64,000 nucleotides of DNA from Ramlibacter sp. (GCA_019635435.1 JAHBZM010000001.1:3534001-3598000), one strand, 5' to 3'. Positions 40,501-49,274 are shown, counted from the stretch's first letter. Translations and numbers: made by a program. Notes: generated by a model from the letters alone, not told the origin.

Positions 40501-41814
40501 ATGAACATGTTGCGGCTACTCCCCCTGACCGTCGCCATCGGGGCCGCGTTCCCGGCCCAGGCGCAGAGCCTGCAGGCCCTGTACGAATCGGCCCGGGCCT
40601 ATGACGCCACCTACCAGTCGGCCAAGGCCCAGTACGACGCCAACCTGTTTCGCGCCGAGCAGGCGCGCGCCGGCGTCCTGCCGTCGGCCGGCCTGTCGGC
40701 CGGCGCCTCGCGCACGCACGCCGAGGTCCGCTCGCCGCCCGCGCCCAGCCGCGACTACAGCGCCCAGAGCGTGACGCTGAACGCCTCGCAGCCGCTGTAC
40801 CGGCCCGCCAACGTGGCCACCTATGAACAGGGCAAGAAGCAGGTGGCGCTGGCCCAGGCCCAGCTCACGGCCGCCAGCCAGGACCTGATCATCCGGGTGA
40901 GCCAGGCCTACTTTGACGTGCTGGCCGCGCGCGACACGCTGGCCTTCGTGCAGGCCCAGAAAACCGCGGTGTCCGAGCAGCTCGCCTCGGCCAAGCGCAA
41001 CTTCGAGGTCGGCACCTCCACCATCACCGACTCGCGCGAGGCCCAGGCCCGCTACGACCTCGTGGTGGCCCAGGAGATCGCCGCCGAGAACGACCTGCGC
41101 GTGAAGAAGCTCGCGCTGGACAACGTGGTGGGCAAGGCCGGCGCCGAACCCCGGCCCCTGGCCCTGCCCGTGGCACTGCCACCGCTGCAGCCCGACAGCG
41201 TGGCCCCCTGGGTGGCGCAGGCCGAGGACGCCAGCCCCGCCGTGCAGCAGGCCCGCACCGCGCTGGACGTGGCGCGGCTTGAAACCGAAAAGGCCAGGGC
41301 CGGCAACAAGCCCACGCTGGACCTCACGGCCAGCTACGGCACCTCGCGCGCGCCCAACAGCCTCAGCGGCGTCCAGACCCGCACCGACAACACCGTGGTG
41401 GGCCTGCAGTTCAACCTGCCGCTGTTCGCGGGCTTTGCCACGCAGAACCGCATCAAGGAAACCCTGTCGCTCGAGGAAAAGGCCCAGGCCGACCTCGAGG
41501 CCGCGCGCCGCGCCGTGGCGCAGGGCACGCGCAGCGCCTTCTTTGGCGTGGTCTCGGGCCTGGGCCAGGTCAAGGCGCTGGAGGCGTCGGAGCAATCGAG
41601 CCAGCTCGCGCTGGACGCCAACAAGCTGGGCTACCAGGTGGGCGTGCGCATCAACATCGACGTGCTCAACAGCCAGAGCCAGCTGTTCCAGACCAAGCGC
41701 GACCTGGCGCAAGCGCGCTACAACGTGCTGCTGGGCAGCCTCAAGCTGCGCCAGGCCAACGGCACGCTGAAGGCCGAGGATCTGCAGGCCATCAACGCGC
41801 TGCTGGTGCCCTGA
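40501..41814 (+). CDS. tolC: TolC-family outer-membrane efflux channel
   Basis: 437-residue outer-membrane factor with a Sec signal (ending FPAQAQS). Two halves, each with the helical-barrel pattern (LQALYESARAYDATYQSAKAQYDANLFRAEQARAGVLPS and AVQQARTALDVARLETEKARAGNKPTLDLTASYG), match TolC; NIDVLNSQSQLFQTKRDLAQARYNVLLGSLKLRQANG is a strong late landmark. It probably completes the RND pump encoded upstream and may also serve type I secretion. It converges with waaA. Confidence 0.94.
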   Translation: MNMLRLLPLTVAIGAAFPAQAQSLQALYESARAYDATYQSAKAQYDANLFRAEQARAGVLPSAGLSAGASRTHAEVRSPPAPSRDYSAQSVTLNASQPLYRPANVATYEQGKKQVALAQAQLTAASQDLIIRVSQAYFDVLAARDTLAFVQAQKTAVSEQLASAKRNFEVGTSTITDSREAQARYDLVVAQEIAAENDLRVKKLALDNVVGKAGAEPRPLALPVALPPLQPDSVAPWVAQAEDASPAVQQARTALDVARLETEKARAGNKPTLDLTASYGTSRAPNSLSGVQTRTDNTVVGLQFNLPLFAGFATQNRIKETLSLEEKAQADLEAARRAVAQGTRSAFFGVVSGLGQVKALEASEQSSQLALDANKLGYQVGVRINIDVLNSQSQLFQTKRDLAQARYNVLLGSLKLRQANGTLKAEDLQAINALLVP

Positions 41815-41847
41815 GGGCCACTGGCCCGGCCGGCGGGGCGCGCCGCT

Positions 41848-43152
41848 TCACAGCAAGGCGGCAATCGCCGCCGCGGTCTGCCGCGCGGCGCCGCGGTGGG
41901 CCTGGGCAAAGTCCGCGGCGGCCTGCACCGCCCGGGCATGGCCTTCACCCGACGCGAGTTGCAGGGCCAGATCCAGCGCCTGGGCCATGCCCTGCACGCG
42001 CAGCGCGGCCCCCGCGTCCTCGGCCAGCTCGGCCGCCTCGGCAAAGTTGAAGGTGTGGGGCCCGGTGATCACCGGGCAGCCGCAGGCCGCGGCCTCGATC
42101 AGGTTCTGCCCGCCCAGCGGCTCAAAGCTGCCGCCCAGCAGGGCCACATCGCTCAGGCCGTAGTACAGCGCCATCTCGCCCAGCGAGTCCCCGAGCCAGA
42201 CATCGGCCTGACCGGCCTCGCCGGCCGCCGGCGGGCCCGCGGCCCAGCTGCTGCGGCGCGACACGCTCAGGCCGTGCTGCTGGGCCAGCGCCGCCACCTC
42301 ATCAAAGCGCTGGGGGTGCCTGGGCACCACCAGCCACTGCACGGCATTTGTTCCTGTTTCGATAGCGCCTGAAGGCCGCCCAGCCTGGACTCCAGCCATT
42401 TTTTGCTTGAGAAGCTGGAAAAAAGCTGCCTCTTCGCCCTCGCGCGAGCTGGCAAACACCACCACCGGCCGGCCAGCCGCGCCGCGCCAGGCCCGGCCCT
42501 GCGCGAGCTGCGCGGCGTCGGGCGTGGCGTCGAACTTGAGGTTGCCAAACACGCCCTGCACCGGCGCGCCCAGTTGCCGCAGGCGCTGCGCATCGGCCTC
42601 GGTCTGGGCCCAGGCCGCGGCCAGCGCCGTGTAGGCGGGCCGTGACAGGGGCGCCAGCGCCAGCGCATTGCGCAGCGACTTGTCGCCCAGCCGCGCGTTG
42701 GCCAGCACCAGCGGCAGGCCGCGCGCCCGGCAGGCCGCCGCGAGGTTGGGCCAGACCTCGGTTTCCATGAGGATGCCGATGCGCGGCCGGAACTGGTCCA
42801 GAAAGCGCTGCACCGCGCCCGGCGTGTCCCAGGGCAGCCAGGCCTGCAGATCGCCTTCGTGCAGCAGGCGCTGGCCCTCGGCGCGGCCCGTGGCCGTGCC
42901 ATGGGTCAGCAGCAGACGCAGGCCTGGCTGCTGCACCCGCAGCCGCGCCAGCAGCACGGCCGCGGCGCGGGTCTCGCCCAGCGAGACCGCATGGATCCAC
43001 AGGCGGCCGCTGTCCGCTGGCAGGGCATAGCGGCCAAAGCGCTCGTCCACGGCGTGCAAATAGCCCGGCTCGGCCACGCCGCGGCGCGCCAGCTTGCGCC
43101 GCAAAAACGGCAGCGCCAGGCGCATCAGCAGCGAGTACAGGGCGCGCACCAT
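41848..43152 (-). CDS. waaA: 3-deoxy-D-manno-octulosonic acid transferase
   Basis: 434-residue GT30 glycosyltransferase that adds Kdo to lipid A precursor at the inner membrane. WIHAVSLGETRAA (catalytic-region Glu), RPRIGILMETEVWPNL, VVPRHPQRFDEV and GGQNLIEAAACGCPVITGPHTFNFAEAAE are family landmarks. The start overlaps the waaC stop (ATGA). Between EEAAFF and WLVVPRHPQRF there are about 20 extra residues encoded by a dispersed repeat (residues about 248-268, including AIETGTN). The catalytic motifs on both sides are intact, so the enzyme is expected to work; Kdo transfer is normally essential. Confidence 0.94.
   Translation of the reverse strand: MVRALYSLLMRLALPFLRRKLARRGVAEPGYLHAVDERFGRYALPADSGRLWIHAVSLGETRAAAVLLARLRVQQPGLRLLLTHGTATGRAEGQRLLHEGDLQAWLPWDTPGAVQRFLDQFRPRIGILMETEVWPNLAAACRARGLPLVLANARLGDKSLRNALALAPLSRPAYTALAAAWAQTEADAQRLRQLGAPVQGVFGNLKFDATPDAAQLAQGRAWRGAAGRPVVVFASSREGEEAAFFQLLKQKMAGVQAGRPSGAIETGTNAVQWLVVPRHPQRFDEVAALAQQHGLSVSRRSSWAAGPPAAGEAGQADVWLGDSLGEMALYYGLSDVALLGGSFEPLGGQNLIEAAACGCPVITGPHTFNFAEAAELAEDAGAALRVQGMAQALDLALQLASGEGHARAVQAAADFAQAHRGAARQTAAAIAALL
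42350..42407 (+). repeat. Dispersed palindromic element, copy 5 (inside waaA)
   Basis: Head GTTCCTGTTTCGATAGC (42350-42366), 20 nt, GGACTCCAGCC and six T. It is antisense to waaA. On the coding strand it is read from GCT as A-I-E-T-G-T. It lies in the linker between two conserved blocks of the enzyme, where an insertion can be tolerated. Confidence 0.8.
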
Positions 43153-44150
43153 CAGGCCGCCACCTCGCACCAGGCCTGCCACACCGCGTCCACCAGGGGC
43201 ACGGGCTGGTCGAACAGGCTGCGCTGGCGCGCCCGGCCCTGCGGCCCGGTGCGCCAGGCGGTGTCGAAGTTGTACAGCTGCACATGCGGCAGGTCCAGCG
43301 CCACCGCGATGTGGCTCAGGCCGCTGTCCACGCCGATCACGCCGGCGCAGGCCGCGAGCCGGTCGGTCAGCGCGCCCAGGTCCATGGCGGGCCACACGCG
43401 GGCCTGCGGCCCCAGCTGCGCGGCCAGCCGCTCGCTGCGCTGGTGCTCGGCCGCGCTGCCATGCGGCAGGCCCAGCGCCCAGCCGGCCTGGACCAGGCGC
43501 CGGCCCAGCGCCAGCCAGTGGTCCTCGGGCCAGCATTTGTCGTCGCGCGAGGTGCCATGCACCAGCGCCACGCAGCCTTGCGGCGAGGCCGCGTCTGCTT
43601 CACTTTCCATAGCACCCAGTGGCCGGCTGGCGCGGGCTAGCAGCCCGAAATGCATGGAATCGGGCTCTGCATAGCCCAGCGCGCGGGCACACAGCTCGCG
43701 CGAGCGCGCCACCGCATGGATGTGCGGCGCGATGTGCACGGCCACATCGGCCACCCAGCGCGTGGGCGCCTCGTAGCCCGAGCCCTCGGTCTGGTTGGCC
43801 AGGGCATAGCGCTGGCCGCCGGTCGCGCGCCGCGCCAGCCAGCTCACCAGCGCCGACTTGCTCAGGCCCTGCAGGTCAATGATGGCGTCATAGGCCTCGG
43901 CCTGCAGTTCGGCCTTGAAAGCGCGCCACTGCGCGCGGGTGTCGGCCGCGAACGGTGACTTGCGCCAGCGCCGCAGTTCACACGGGATGACGCGGCGCAC
44001 GCCCTCGCAGCGCGCCACCAGGGGCGCAAAGCCGCGCTCCACCACCCAGTCGATCTGCGCGCCGGGCAGGGCCGCGCGGATGTCCTGCACCGCGGGCATG
44101 GCGTGCACCACGTCGCCCAGTGACGACAGCTTGACCAGCAGGATCTTCAA
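43152..44150 (-). CDS. waaC: Lipopolysaccharide heptosyltransferase I
   Basis: 332-residue GT9 enzyme that adds the first heptose to Kdo. KILLVKLSSLGDVVHAMPAVQDI at the N-terminus, DLQGLSKSALVSWLA, LVHGTSRDDKCWPEDHW and ACAGVIGVDSGLSHIAVALDLPHVQLY are characteristic. I start at TTG 44150, which gives (M)KILLVKLSSLGD; an ATG start upstream would overlap the phosphomannomutase gene. It is coupled to waaA. A dispersed repeat encodes about 20 residues (around 165-185, including AMESEA) just before the LVHGTSR block. Confidence 0.92.
   Translation of the reverse strand: MKILLVKLSSLGDVVHAMPAVQDIRAALPGAQIDWVVERGFAPLVARCEGVRRVIPCELRRWRKSPFAADTRAQWRAFKAELQAEAYDAIIDLQGLSKSALVSWLARRATGGQRYALANQTEGSGYEAPTRWVADVAVHIAPHIHAVARSRELCARALGYAEPDSMHFGLLARASRPLGAMESEADAASPQGCVALVHGTSRDDKCWPEDHWLALGRRLVQAGWALGLPHGSAAEHQRSERLAAQLGPQARVWPAMDLGALTDRLAACAGVIGVDSGLSHIAVALDLPHVQLYNFDTAWRTGPQGRARQRSLFDQPVPLVDAVWQAWCEVAA
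43597..43654 (+). repeat. Dispersed palindromic element, copy 6 (inside waaC)
   Basis: Head GCTTCACTTTCCATAGC (43597-43613), 20 nt, GGGCTAGCAGCCC. The core differs from the others at two or three bases and has become a small hairpin. It is antisense to waaC and read as A-M-E-S-E-A from GCT. It is the second copy within 1.3 kb, in the neighbouring LPS gene. Confidence 0.72.
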
Positions 44151-44163
44151 GGGCGCGCGCCGC

Positions 44164-45555
44164 TCAATGCGCGGCCTTTTCAATGGCCGCGTCGGGCTTG
44201 ACGCTGCGCAGCAGCGCGAGCATGGCGGCCTCGATGCGCGCCAGCGCCTCGCTCGTGTGGCCCTCAAAGCGCAGCACCAGCACCGGCGTGGTGTTGGACG
44301 CGCGGATCAGGCCAAAGCCGTCGGGCCAGTCCACCCGCACGCCGTCGATGGTCGAGACCTCGGCCGGCTCGTCAAAGCGCGCCTGCGCCACCAGCCGCGC
44401 CACCAGCACATGGGGTTCGCCCTCGGCGCACCTGACGTTGAGCTCGGGCGTGGAAAAACTCGTGGGCAGCGCGTTGAGCACGGCGCTCGGGTCGGCGTGG
44501 CGCGACAGGATCTCGAGCAGGCGCGCGGCGGCATAGGTGCCGTCGTCAAAACCGAACCAGCGCTCCTTGAAGAAGATGTGGCCGCTCATCTCGCCGCCCA
44601 GAGGTGAATCGATCTCCTTCATCTTCGCCTTGATCAGCGAGTGGCCGGTCTTGTACATCAGCGGCTGGCCGCCGGCCTCGCGGATCGCGGGCGCCAGGCG
44701 CTGCGTGCACTTGACGTCAAACACGATCTGCCCGCCGGGCACGCGGCTGAGCACGTCGCGCGCGAACAGCATCATCTGGCGGTCGGGGTAGATGGTCTGG
44801 CCGTCCCTGGTGACGATGCCCAGGCGGTCGCCGTCGCCGTCAAAGGCCAGGCCCAGCTCGGCGTCGGTGGCTTGCAGTTTGGCCACCAGGTCGCGCAGGT
44901 TCTCGGGCTTGCTCGGGTCGGGGTGGTGGTTGGGGAAGTTGCCGTCCACCTCGCTGAACAGCTCGATCACCTCGCAGCCCAGCGCGCGCAAGATGCCCGG
45001 CGCCGAGGCCCCGGCAATGCCGTTGCCGCAATCGGCCACGATCTTCATGGGCCGCGCGAGCCTGGCGTCGCCCACGATGCGGTCGCGGTAGGGGCCCAGC
45101 AGGTTGATGTTGCGCACCGTGCCCTGCTGGCCGTGGCCGGCCAGCGTCCAGTCGTCCTTCTCGATGGCCTCGCGCAGGGCCTGGATCTCGTCGCCGTAGA
45201 TCGCGCGGCCCGCCAGCACCATCTTGAAACCGTTGTAGTCCCGGGGGTTGTGGCTGCCCGTGACCTGGATGCCGCTGGCGCACAGCGTGCTCGCGGCAAA
45301 GTACAGCAGGGGGGTGGTGACCGGGCCAATGTCGATCACGTTCACGCCCACGGCCTGCAGGCCGCGGGTCAGCGCGGCGCTGAGCTCGGGCCCGCTGAGC
45401 CGGCCGTCGCGGCCCACCGCCACCGTGGTCTCGCCCTCGCGCCGCGCGGCCATGCCAAAGGCCCGGCCCAGCGCCTCGGCCACCTGCGCCGTGAGCGTGG
45501 AAGGCACGATGCCCCGGATGTCATAGGCCTTGAAAATGGTTGCGGACACGTGCAC
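44164..45555 (-). CDS. Phosphomannomutase/phosphoglucomutase (AlgC-like)
   Basis: 463-residue alpha-D-phosphohexomutase that supplies mannose 1-phosphate or glucose 1-phosphate for surface polysaccharide. IFKAYDIRGIVPS begins the protein, the phosphoserine loop is IQVTGSHNPRDYNGFK, the metal loop FDGDGDRLGIV and the sugar loop GGEMSGHIFFKE. I start at GTG 45555 because GGGAGG lies seven bases upstream. It sits 13 bp before waaC in what is probably one LPS operon. Manno- versus gluco-specificity cannot be fixed from sequence. Confidence 0.9.
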   Translation of the reverse strand: MHVSATIFKAYDIRGIVPSTLTAQVAEALGRAFGMAARREGETTVAVGRDGRLSGPELSAALTRGLQAVGVNVIDIGPVTTPLLYFAASTLCASGIQVTGSHNPRDYNGFKMVLAGRAIYGDEIQALREAIEKDDWTLAGHGQQGTVRNINLLGPYRDRIVGDARLARPMKIVADCGNGIAGASAPGILRALGCEVIELFSEVDGNFPNHHPDPSKPENLRDLVAKLQATDAELGLAFDGDGDRLGIVTRDGQTIYPDRQMMLFARDVLSRVPGGQIVFDVKCTQRLAPAIREAGGQPLMYKTGHSLIKAKMKEIDSPLGGEMSGHIFFKERWFGFDDGTYAAARLLEILSRHADPSAVLNALPTSFSTPELNVRCAEGEPHVLVARLVAQARFDEPAEVSTIDGVRVDWPDGFGLIRASNTTPVLVLRFEGHTSEALARIEAAMLALLRSVKPDAAIEKAAH

Positions 45556-45693
45556 TGAGAAGCCTCCCGAACGATTGAACCTGGAACCGACGGATTGTAG
45601 GCCGCACCCCTCTCGCACGGGCTGCTTTTGCCCCTTCGGGCACATGTCCGGAAACGGCTAGCCCAATGCGAACCCCTGCGTATCATCCCCTTC

Positions 45694-47205
45694 ATGTCCA
45701 CCGCCACCGCCCCCCTGCAAGCCGACGCCTGCTACCTGGCACTCAAGGCCCGGGACGCGCGCTTTGACGGCAGCTTTTTCACCGGCGTGACCTCCACCGG
45801 CATCTACTGCCGGCCGGTGTGCAGCGTGCGGGCGCCCAAGCGCGAGAACTGCCGCTTTTTCCACCATGCGGCGCAGGCCGAGCAGGCGGGCTTCCGGCCC
45901 TGCCTGCGCTGCCGGCCCGAACTGGCGCCGGGCCAGCTGCACTGGTCGATCCAGGACGCCAGCGCCATCCTGGCCCACCAGGCCGCGCGCCTGCTGGACG
46001 AGCCCGAGGTCTGGGGCGGCGACGCGCCCAGCGTGGACAGGCTCGCGAGCCGGCTGGGCGTGAGCGACCGCCATGTGCGCCGCATCTTTGAAGCGCAGTT
46101 TGGCGTCTCGCCCATGCAGTACCTGCAGACGCGCCGCCTGCTCACCGCCAAACAGCTGCTGGCCGACACCGACCTGCCCATCACCCAGGTTGCGCTGATC
46201 AGCGGCTACGCCAGCGTGCGCCGCTTCAACGCGGCCTTTGTCGCGCACTACCACCTCAACCCCACGCAGCTGCGCCGCGAAGGCGCGGGGCGCGGCCCGG
46301 CCGGCGCCGGCCAGGGCACCCGCGTGCGGCTGGGCTACCGCCCGCCCTACGACGTCGCCGCCATGCTGGCCTTTCTGCGCAAGCGGGCCATCAACGCTAT
46401 TGAATTGGTAGCACCCGAGGGCCACGGGCTCTGGACTGCACGCACTTTTCGCGTGGAAATCGCGGGCCGGACCCACGCCGGCTGGTTGCGCAGCGAGTTT
46501 GACGAGGCGCGCTGCCAGGTGGTGCTGCAGGTGAGCGAGTCGCTGCGCGCGGTGCTGCCGCTGGTGATCCGCCGCGTGCGCGCCGCGTTCGACCTGGACG
46601 CCGACCCGCAGGCCATCAACGCCGCGCTGCACGCCGACTTTCCACAGGGCGACGGGCTGCGCGTGCCCGGCACGCTCGACGGCTACGAGCTGGCCGTGCG
46701 CGCCGTGCTGGGCCAGCAGATCACCGTGGCCGCCGCGCGCACGCTGGCCCAGCGCCTGCTCGACCGCTTTGGCGAACCCATCGAGACGCCGGTTGCCGAG
46801 CTCACGCGGCTGTTTCCCGCGCCCGCCGTGCTGGCCCGGGCCGAAGGCGATGCGCTCGGGCAACTGGGCATCGTCAAGCAGCGGCAGGCGGCCATCGTGG
46901 GCATTGCCCGCGCCGTGGCCGACCAGCGCATCAGCCTGCATGGCGGTGCCGATGTGCAGGCCACCATCGCCGCGCTCAAGGAACTGCCGGGCATCGGCGA
47001 CTGGACCGCGCAGTACATCGCCATGCGCGCGCTGCGCTGGCCCGACGCCTTTCCGGCCGGCGATGTGGCGCTGCACAAGGCGCTGGGCGTGCAGGGCGGC
47101 AAGCAGCCGGCCCGCGCCGCCGAAGCCGCCTCCCAGGCCTGGAAGCCCTGGCGCAGCTACGCCGTGATCCGCGCCTGGAGCGCCATGAACTCTGTCAAGG
47201 ACTGA
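45694..47205 (+). CDS. Ada N-terminal domain/AraC/AlkA fusion DNA glycosylase
   Basis: 503-residue alkylation-repair protein. Residues about 8-75 are the Ada zinc domain with Cys in IYCRPVC, ENCRFF and FRPCLRCRPE, the first being the methyl-phosphotriester acceptor. An AraC-type HTH follows (about 95-195), then an AlkA N-domain and an HhH-GPD glycosylase domain (LGQQITVAAARTLAQRLLDRF; LPGIGDWTAQYIAMRALRWPDAF with catalytic Asp). The fusion joins sensing, activation and 3-methyladenine removal. ogt follows 3 bp later. A dispersed repeat encodes residues about 235-253 at the start of the AlkA part. Confidence 0.92.
   Translation: MSTATAPLQADACYLALKARDARFDGSFFTGVTSTGIYCRPVCSVRAPKRENCRFFHHAAQAEQAGFRPCLRCRPELAPGQLHWSIQDASAILAHQAARLLDEPEVWGGDAPSVDRLASRLGVSDRHVRRIFEAQFGVSPMQYLQTRRLLTAKQLLADTDLPITQVALISGYASVRRFNAAFVAHYHLNPTQLRREGAGRGPAGAGQGTRVRLGYRPPYDVAAMLAFLRKRAINAIELVAPEGHGLWTARTFRVEIAGRTHAGWLRSEFDEARCQVVLQVSESLRAVLPLVIRRVRAAFDLDADPQAINAALHADFPQGDGLRVPGTLDGYELAVRAVLGQQITVAAARTLAQRLLDRFGEPIETPVAELTRLFPAPAVLARAEGDALGQLGIVKQRQAAIVGIARAVADQRISLHGGADVQATIAALKELPGIGDWTAQYIAMRALRWPDAFPAGDVALHKALGVQGGKQPARAAEAASQAWKPWRSYAVIRAWSAMNSVKD
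46396..46453 (+). repeat. Dispersed palindromic element, copy 7 (inside Ada/AlkA fusion)
   Basis: Head GCTATTGAATTGGTAGC (46396-46412), 20 nt, GGACTGCACGCACTTTT. It is in the sense direction and read from GCT as A-I-E-L-V-A with T-A-R-T-F near the end, close to the dgoK copy. It lies at the junction of the AraC and AlkA parts. Confidence 0.78.
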
Positions 47206-47207
47206 CC

Positions 47208-47705
47208 ATGAAATTCGACCCCACCATCGTTCAAACCCGTTTCGAGAGCCCGCTGGGCCCCATGATCGTCGCGGCCACGGCGCGCGGCCTGGCCGGCGTC
47301 TGGTTCGAGGGCCAGCGCCATCTGCCCGACCACGCGCACTGGCCCCACCAGCCCGACCACCCGGTGCTGGCGCAGGCGGTGCAGCAGCTGCACGAGTACT
47401 ACGCCGGCCGGCGCAGCCGCTTTGAGCTGCCGCTGGACCTGCAGGGCGGCACGCCGTTCCAGCAGTCGGTGTGGCAAGCGCTGCTGGCCATCCCGCCAGG
47501 CGAGACCACGAGCTACGGCCAGCTGAGCCAGGGCATCGGCAAGCCGGCCGCCGTGCGCGCCGTGGGCGCGGCCGTGGGCCGCAACCCGGTGAGCGTGATC
47601 GTGCCCTGCCATCGCGTGCTGGGCACTGATGGTTCCCTCACCGGCTATGCCGGCGGGCTGGAACGCAAGACCGCGCTGCTGCAGCTGGAAGGCGCATTGA
47701 TCTGA
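47208..47705 (+). CDS. ogt: Methylated-DNA--protein-cysteine methyltransferase
   Basis: 165-residue suicide repair protein that takes the methyl group from O6-methylguanine. The acceptor Cys is in VIVPCHRVLG, preceded by GTPFQQSVWQALLAIPPGETTSYGQLS, and YAGGLERKTALLQLEG closes the family pattern. It begins 3 bp after the Ada/AlkA fusion stop, so together the two genes cover the functions of E. coli Ada plus AlkA. Confidence 0.96.
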   Translation: MKFDPTIVQTRFESPLGPMIVAATARGLAGVWFEGQRHLPDHAHWPHQPDHPVLAQAVQQLHEYYAGRRSRFELPLDLQGGTPFQQSVWQALLAIPPGETTSYGQLSQGIGKPAAVRAVGAAVGRNPVSVIVPCHRVLGTDGSLTGYAGGLERKTALLQLEGALI

Positions 47706-47831
47706 TTGCGGCATCAAAACCCGCCAAAAACATCATCAAAGCATGAAGGCCTGCGCGTGTTTTCATGGCGCACACTGCCCGGCTGGCTGGTTGTTGCCTG
47801 TAACCAGCCAGGGCCTGAACTCTTCACATTT

Positions 47832-48713
47832 ATGACGCCTGCCGCCCTGCTCGACTTCTTTGTACTCTCCGCCCTGTGGGGCGCCTCGTTCCTGTTCATG
47901 CGCGTGGCGGCCGTGGAGTTTGGCGCGCTGCCCGCGGCGGCCGGCCGCGTGATGGTGGCGGCGCTGTTCCTGCTGCCGCTGCTGTGGCTGCGTGGCCTGG
48001 TGCCTGAACTGCGCCGGCACTGGAAGAAGGCCCTGCTGGTGGGCGTGCTGAACTCGGGCGTGCCGTTTGCCTGCTACACCTTTGCGCTGCTGGTCATCAC
48101 CACCGGGCTGGCCGCCATCCTCAACGCCACGGTGCCGCTGTTTGGCGCGGTGGTGGCCTGGCTCTGGCTCAAGGACCGGCCCGCGGGCTCGCGCGTGCTG
48201 GGCCTGGTGATCGGCTTTGCGGGCGTGGCCCTGCTGACCTGGGACAAGGCCAGCTTCAAGCCCGGCGCGGCCGGCATCGCGCCGGCCTGGGCCGTGCTGG
48301 CCTGCCTGGTGGCCACGCTGTGCTACGGCATCTCGGCCAGCTTTGCCAAGCGCTACCTCAGCGGCGTGCCGCCACTGGCCACGGCCACCGGCAGCCAGGT
48401 GGGCGCCTCGCTGGCGCTGCTGCTGCCCGCGCTGTGGTGGTGGCCCCAGCACAACCCCAGCCTGCATGCCTGGCTGGCGCTGGTGGCGCTGGGCGTGGCC
48501 TGCACGGGGCTGGCCTACATCCTGTATTTCCGCCTGATCGAGACCGCCGGCCCGGCCAGGGCGCTGGCCGTGACCTTTGTGGTGCCGGTGTTTGCGCTGG
48601 GTTATGGCGCCGTGCTGCTGGGCGAAACCATCAGCCCCTGGATGGTCGGCTGCGGCGCGGTGATCGTGCTGGGCACGGCGCTGTCCACGGGCCTGCTCAA
48701 ATTCGGCAAATGA
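47832..48713 (+). CDS. DMT-superfamily exporter (EamA domains)
   Basis: 293-residue inner-membrane protein with ten hydrophobic helices in two EamA repeats; LDFFVLSALWGASFLFMRVAA begins the first and VLACLVATLCYGISASFAKRYL the second. The C-terminal GYGAVLLGETISPWMVGCGAVIVLG is typical. I start at ATG 47832; the longer frame begins at a TTG and lacks family sequence. Relatives export amino acids or other metabolites. Its stop overlaps the start of a 53-residue basic protein. Confidence 0.88.
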   Translation: MTPAALLDFFVLSALWGASFLFMRVAAVEFGALPAAAGRVMVAALFLLPLLWLRGLVPELRRHWKKALLVGVLNSGVPFACYTFALLVITTGLAAILNATVPLFGAVVAWLWLKDRPAGSRVLGLVIGFAGVALLTWDKASFKPGAAGIAPAWAVLACLVATLCYGISASFAKRYLSGVPPLATATGSQVGASLALLLPALWWWPQHNPSLHAWLALVALGVACTGLAYILYFRLIETAGPARALAVTFVVPVFALGYGAVLLGETISPWMVGCGAVIVLGTALSTGLLKFGK

Positions 48714-48871
48714 CCTCGGCCCGCAAGTTCAAGCTGCAGCTCAAGGCCCCCAGGCCGCGCAACCCGCTGGTGGCCGCCGCGCGCACGCGCAAGGCCGGCG
48801 AGCACCGCAAGAGCGAAAAGGCCCGGCGCGCCGCCGACAAGGTCAGGCTGCGCAAAGACATCGGGCCGTGA
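48710..48871 (+). CDS. Small basic protein, function unknown
   Basis: 53-residue protein with about 17 Lys/Arg residues (MTSARKFKLQLKAPRPRNPL, then KSEKARRAADKVRLRKD). Its ATG overlaps the exporter stop (ATGA), so it is likely translated by coupling. The high GC third positions fit real coding. It could bind nucleic acid or the ribosome, but there is no recognised domain. Confidence 0.6.
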   Translation: MTSARKFKLQLKAPRPRNPLVAAARTRKAGEHRKSEKARRAADKVRLRKDIGP

Positions 48872-48985
48872 CCCGCGCCACGCAGGCGCCGTCCTACAGC
48901 CGCACGGGCAACCCGCCGCTGGTGGGCGCCACCCCGGTCTGGAAAATCAGGGGCACCCACCACCTGCCGCCGCAAGGAAGCCGCC

Positions 48986-49168
48986 ATGCCCATAGTTGCC
49001 GCCCTCACCGTCCCGATGGACCGCCCTGCGCCGGCGCCACGCACCGCCAACGACCCTGCCCCTGCCTGGGCCAAGCCCCAACTGGCCTGGCCCTTCCTGG
49101 CCGCCACGCCGCTGGCGCGGCAACGCAAGGCCCACGCGGTCATGGCGGTGGCTTCTTACAAGAGCTGA
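48986..49168 (+). CDS. Possible small protein, function unknown
   Basis: 60-residue frame (MPIVAALTVPMDRPAPAPRT at the start) with AAGGAAG before the ATG and roughly 80 percent G or C at third positions. It has no recognised domain and no clear signal. It is the only plausible gene in the 403-bp gap 48872-49274; apart from the two hairpins after its stop, the rest of that gap holds nothing I can identify. Confidence 0.35.
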   Translation: MPIVAALTVPMDRPAPAPRTANDPAPAWAKPQLAWPFLAATPLARQRKAHAVMAVASYKS

Positions 49169-49172
49169 AACG

Positions 49173-49216
49173 GGCCCCGCTGGGGCCACGCCAAGGGCCC
49201 GCCGGGCAACGGCGGG
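49173..49216. other. Two adjacent GC-rich hairpins
   Basis: GGCCCC-GCT-GGGGCC (49173-49187) and CCCGCCG-N5-CGGCGGG (49198-49216) are perfect stems four bases after the small frame stop. Neither is followed by a T-run, so at best they are weak or non-canonical terminators before the LprI-domain gene. Confidence 0.45.
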
Positions 49217-49274
49217 TGGGCTGTGTGGGTGGGTTATCCTGAGGAAATTCCGGCGGACTTCCAGAGGATTCCTC

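Noticed and set aside
48868..49242. 124-residue GTG-started frame after the small basic protein
   Set aside because: The translation is compositionally random (Pro, Arg, Gly, His) and overlaps a better 60-residue frame with a ribosome site.
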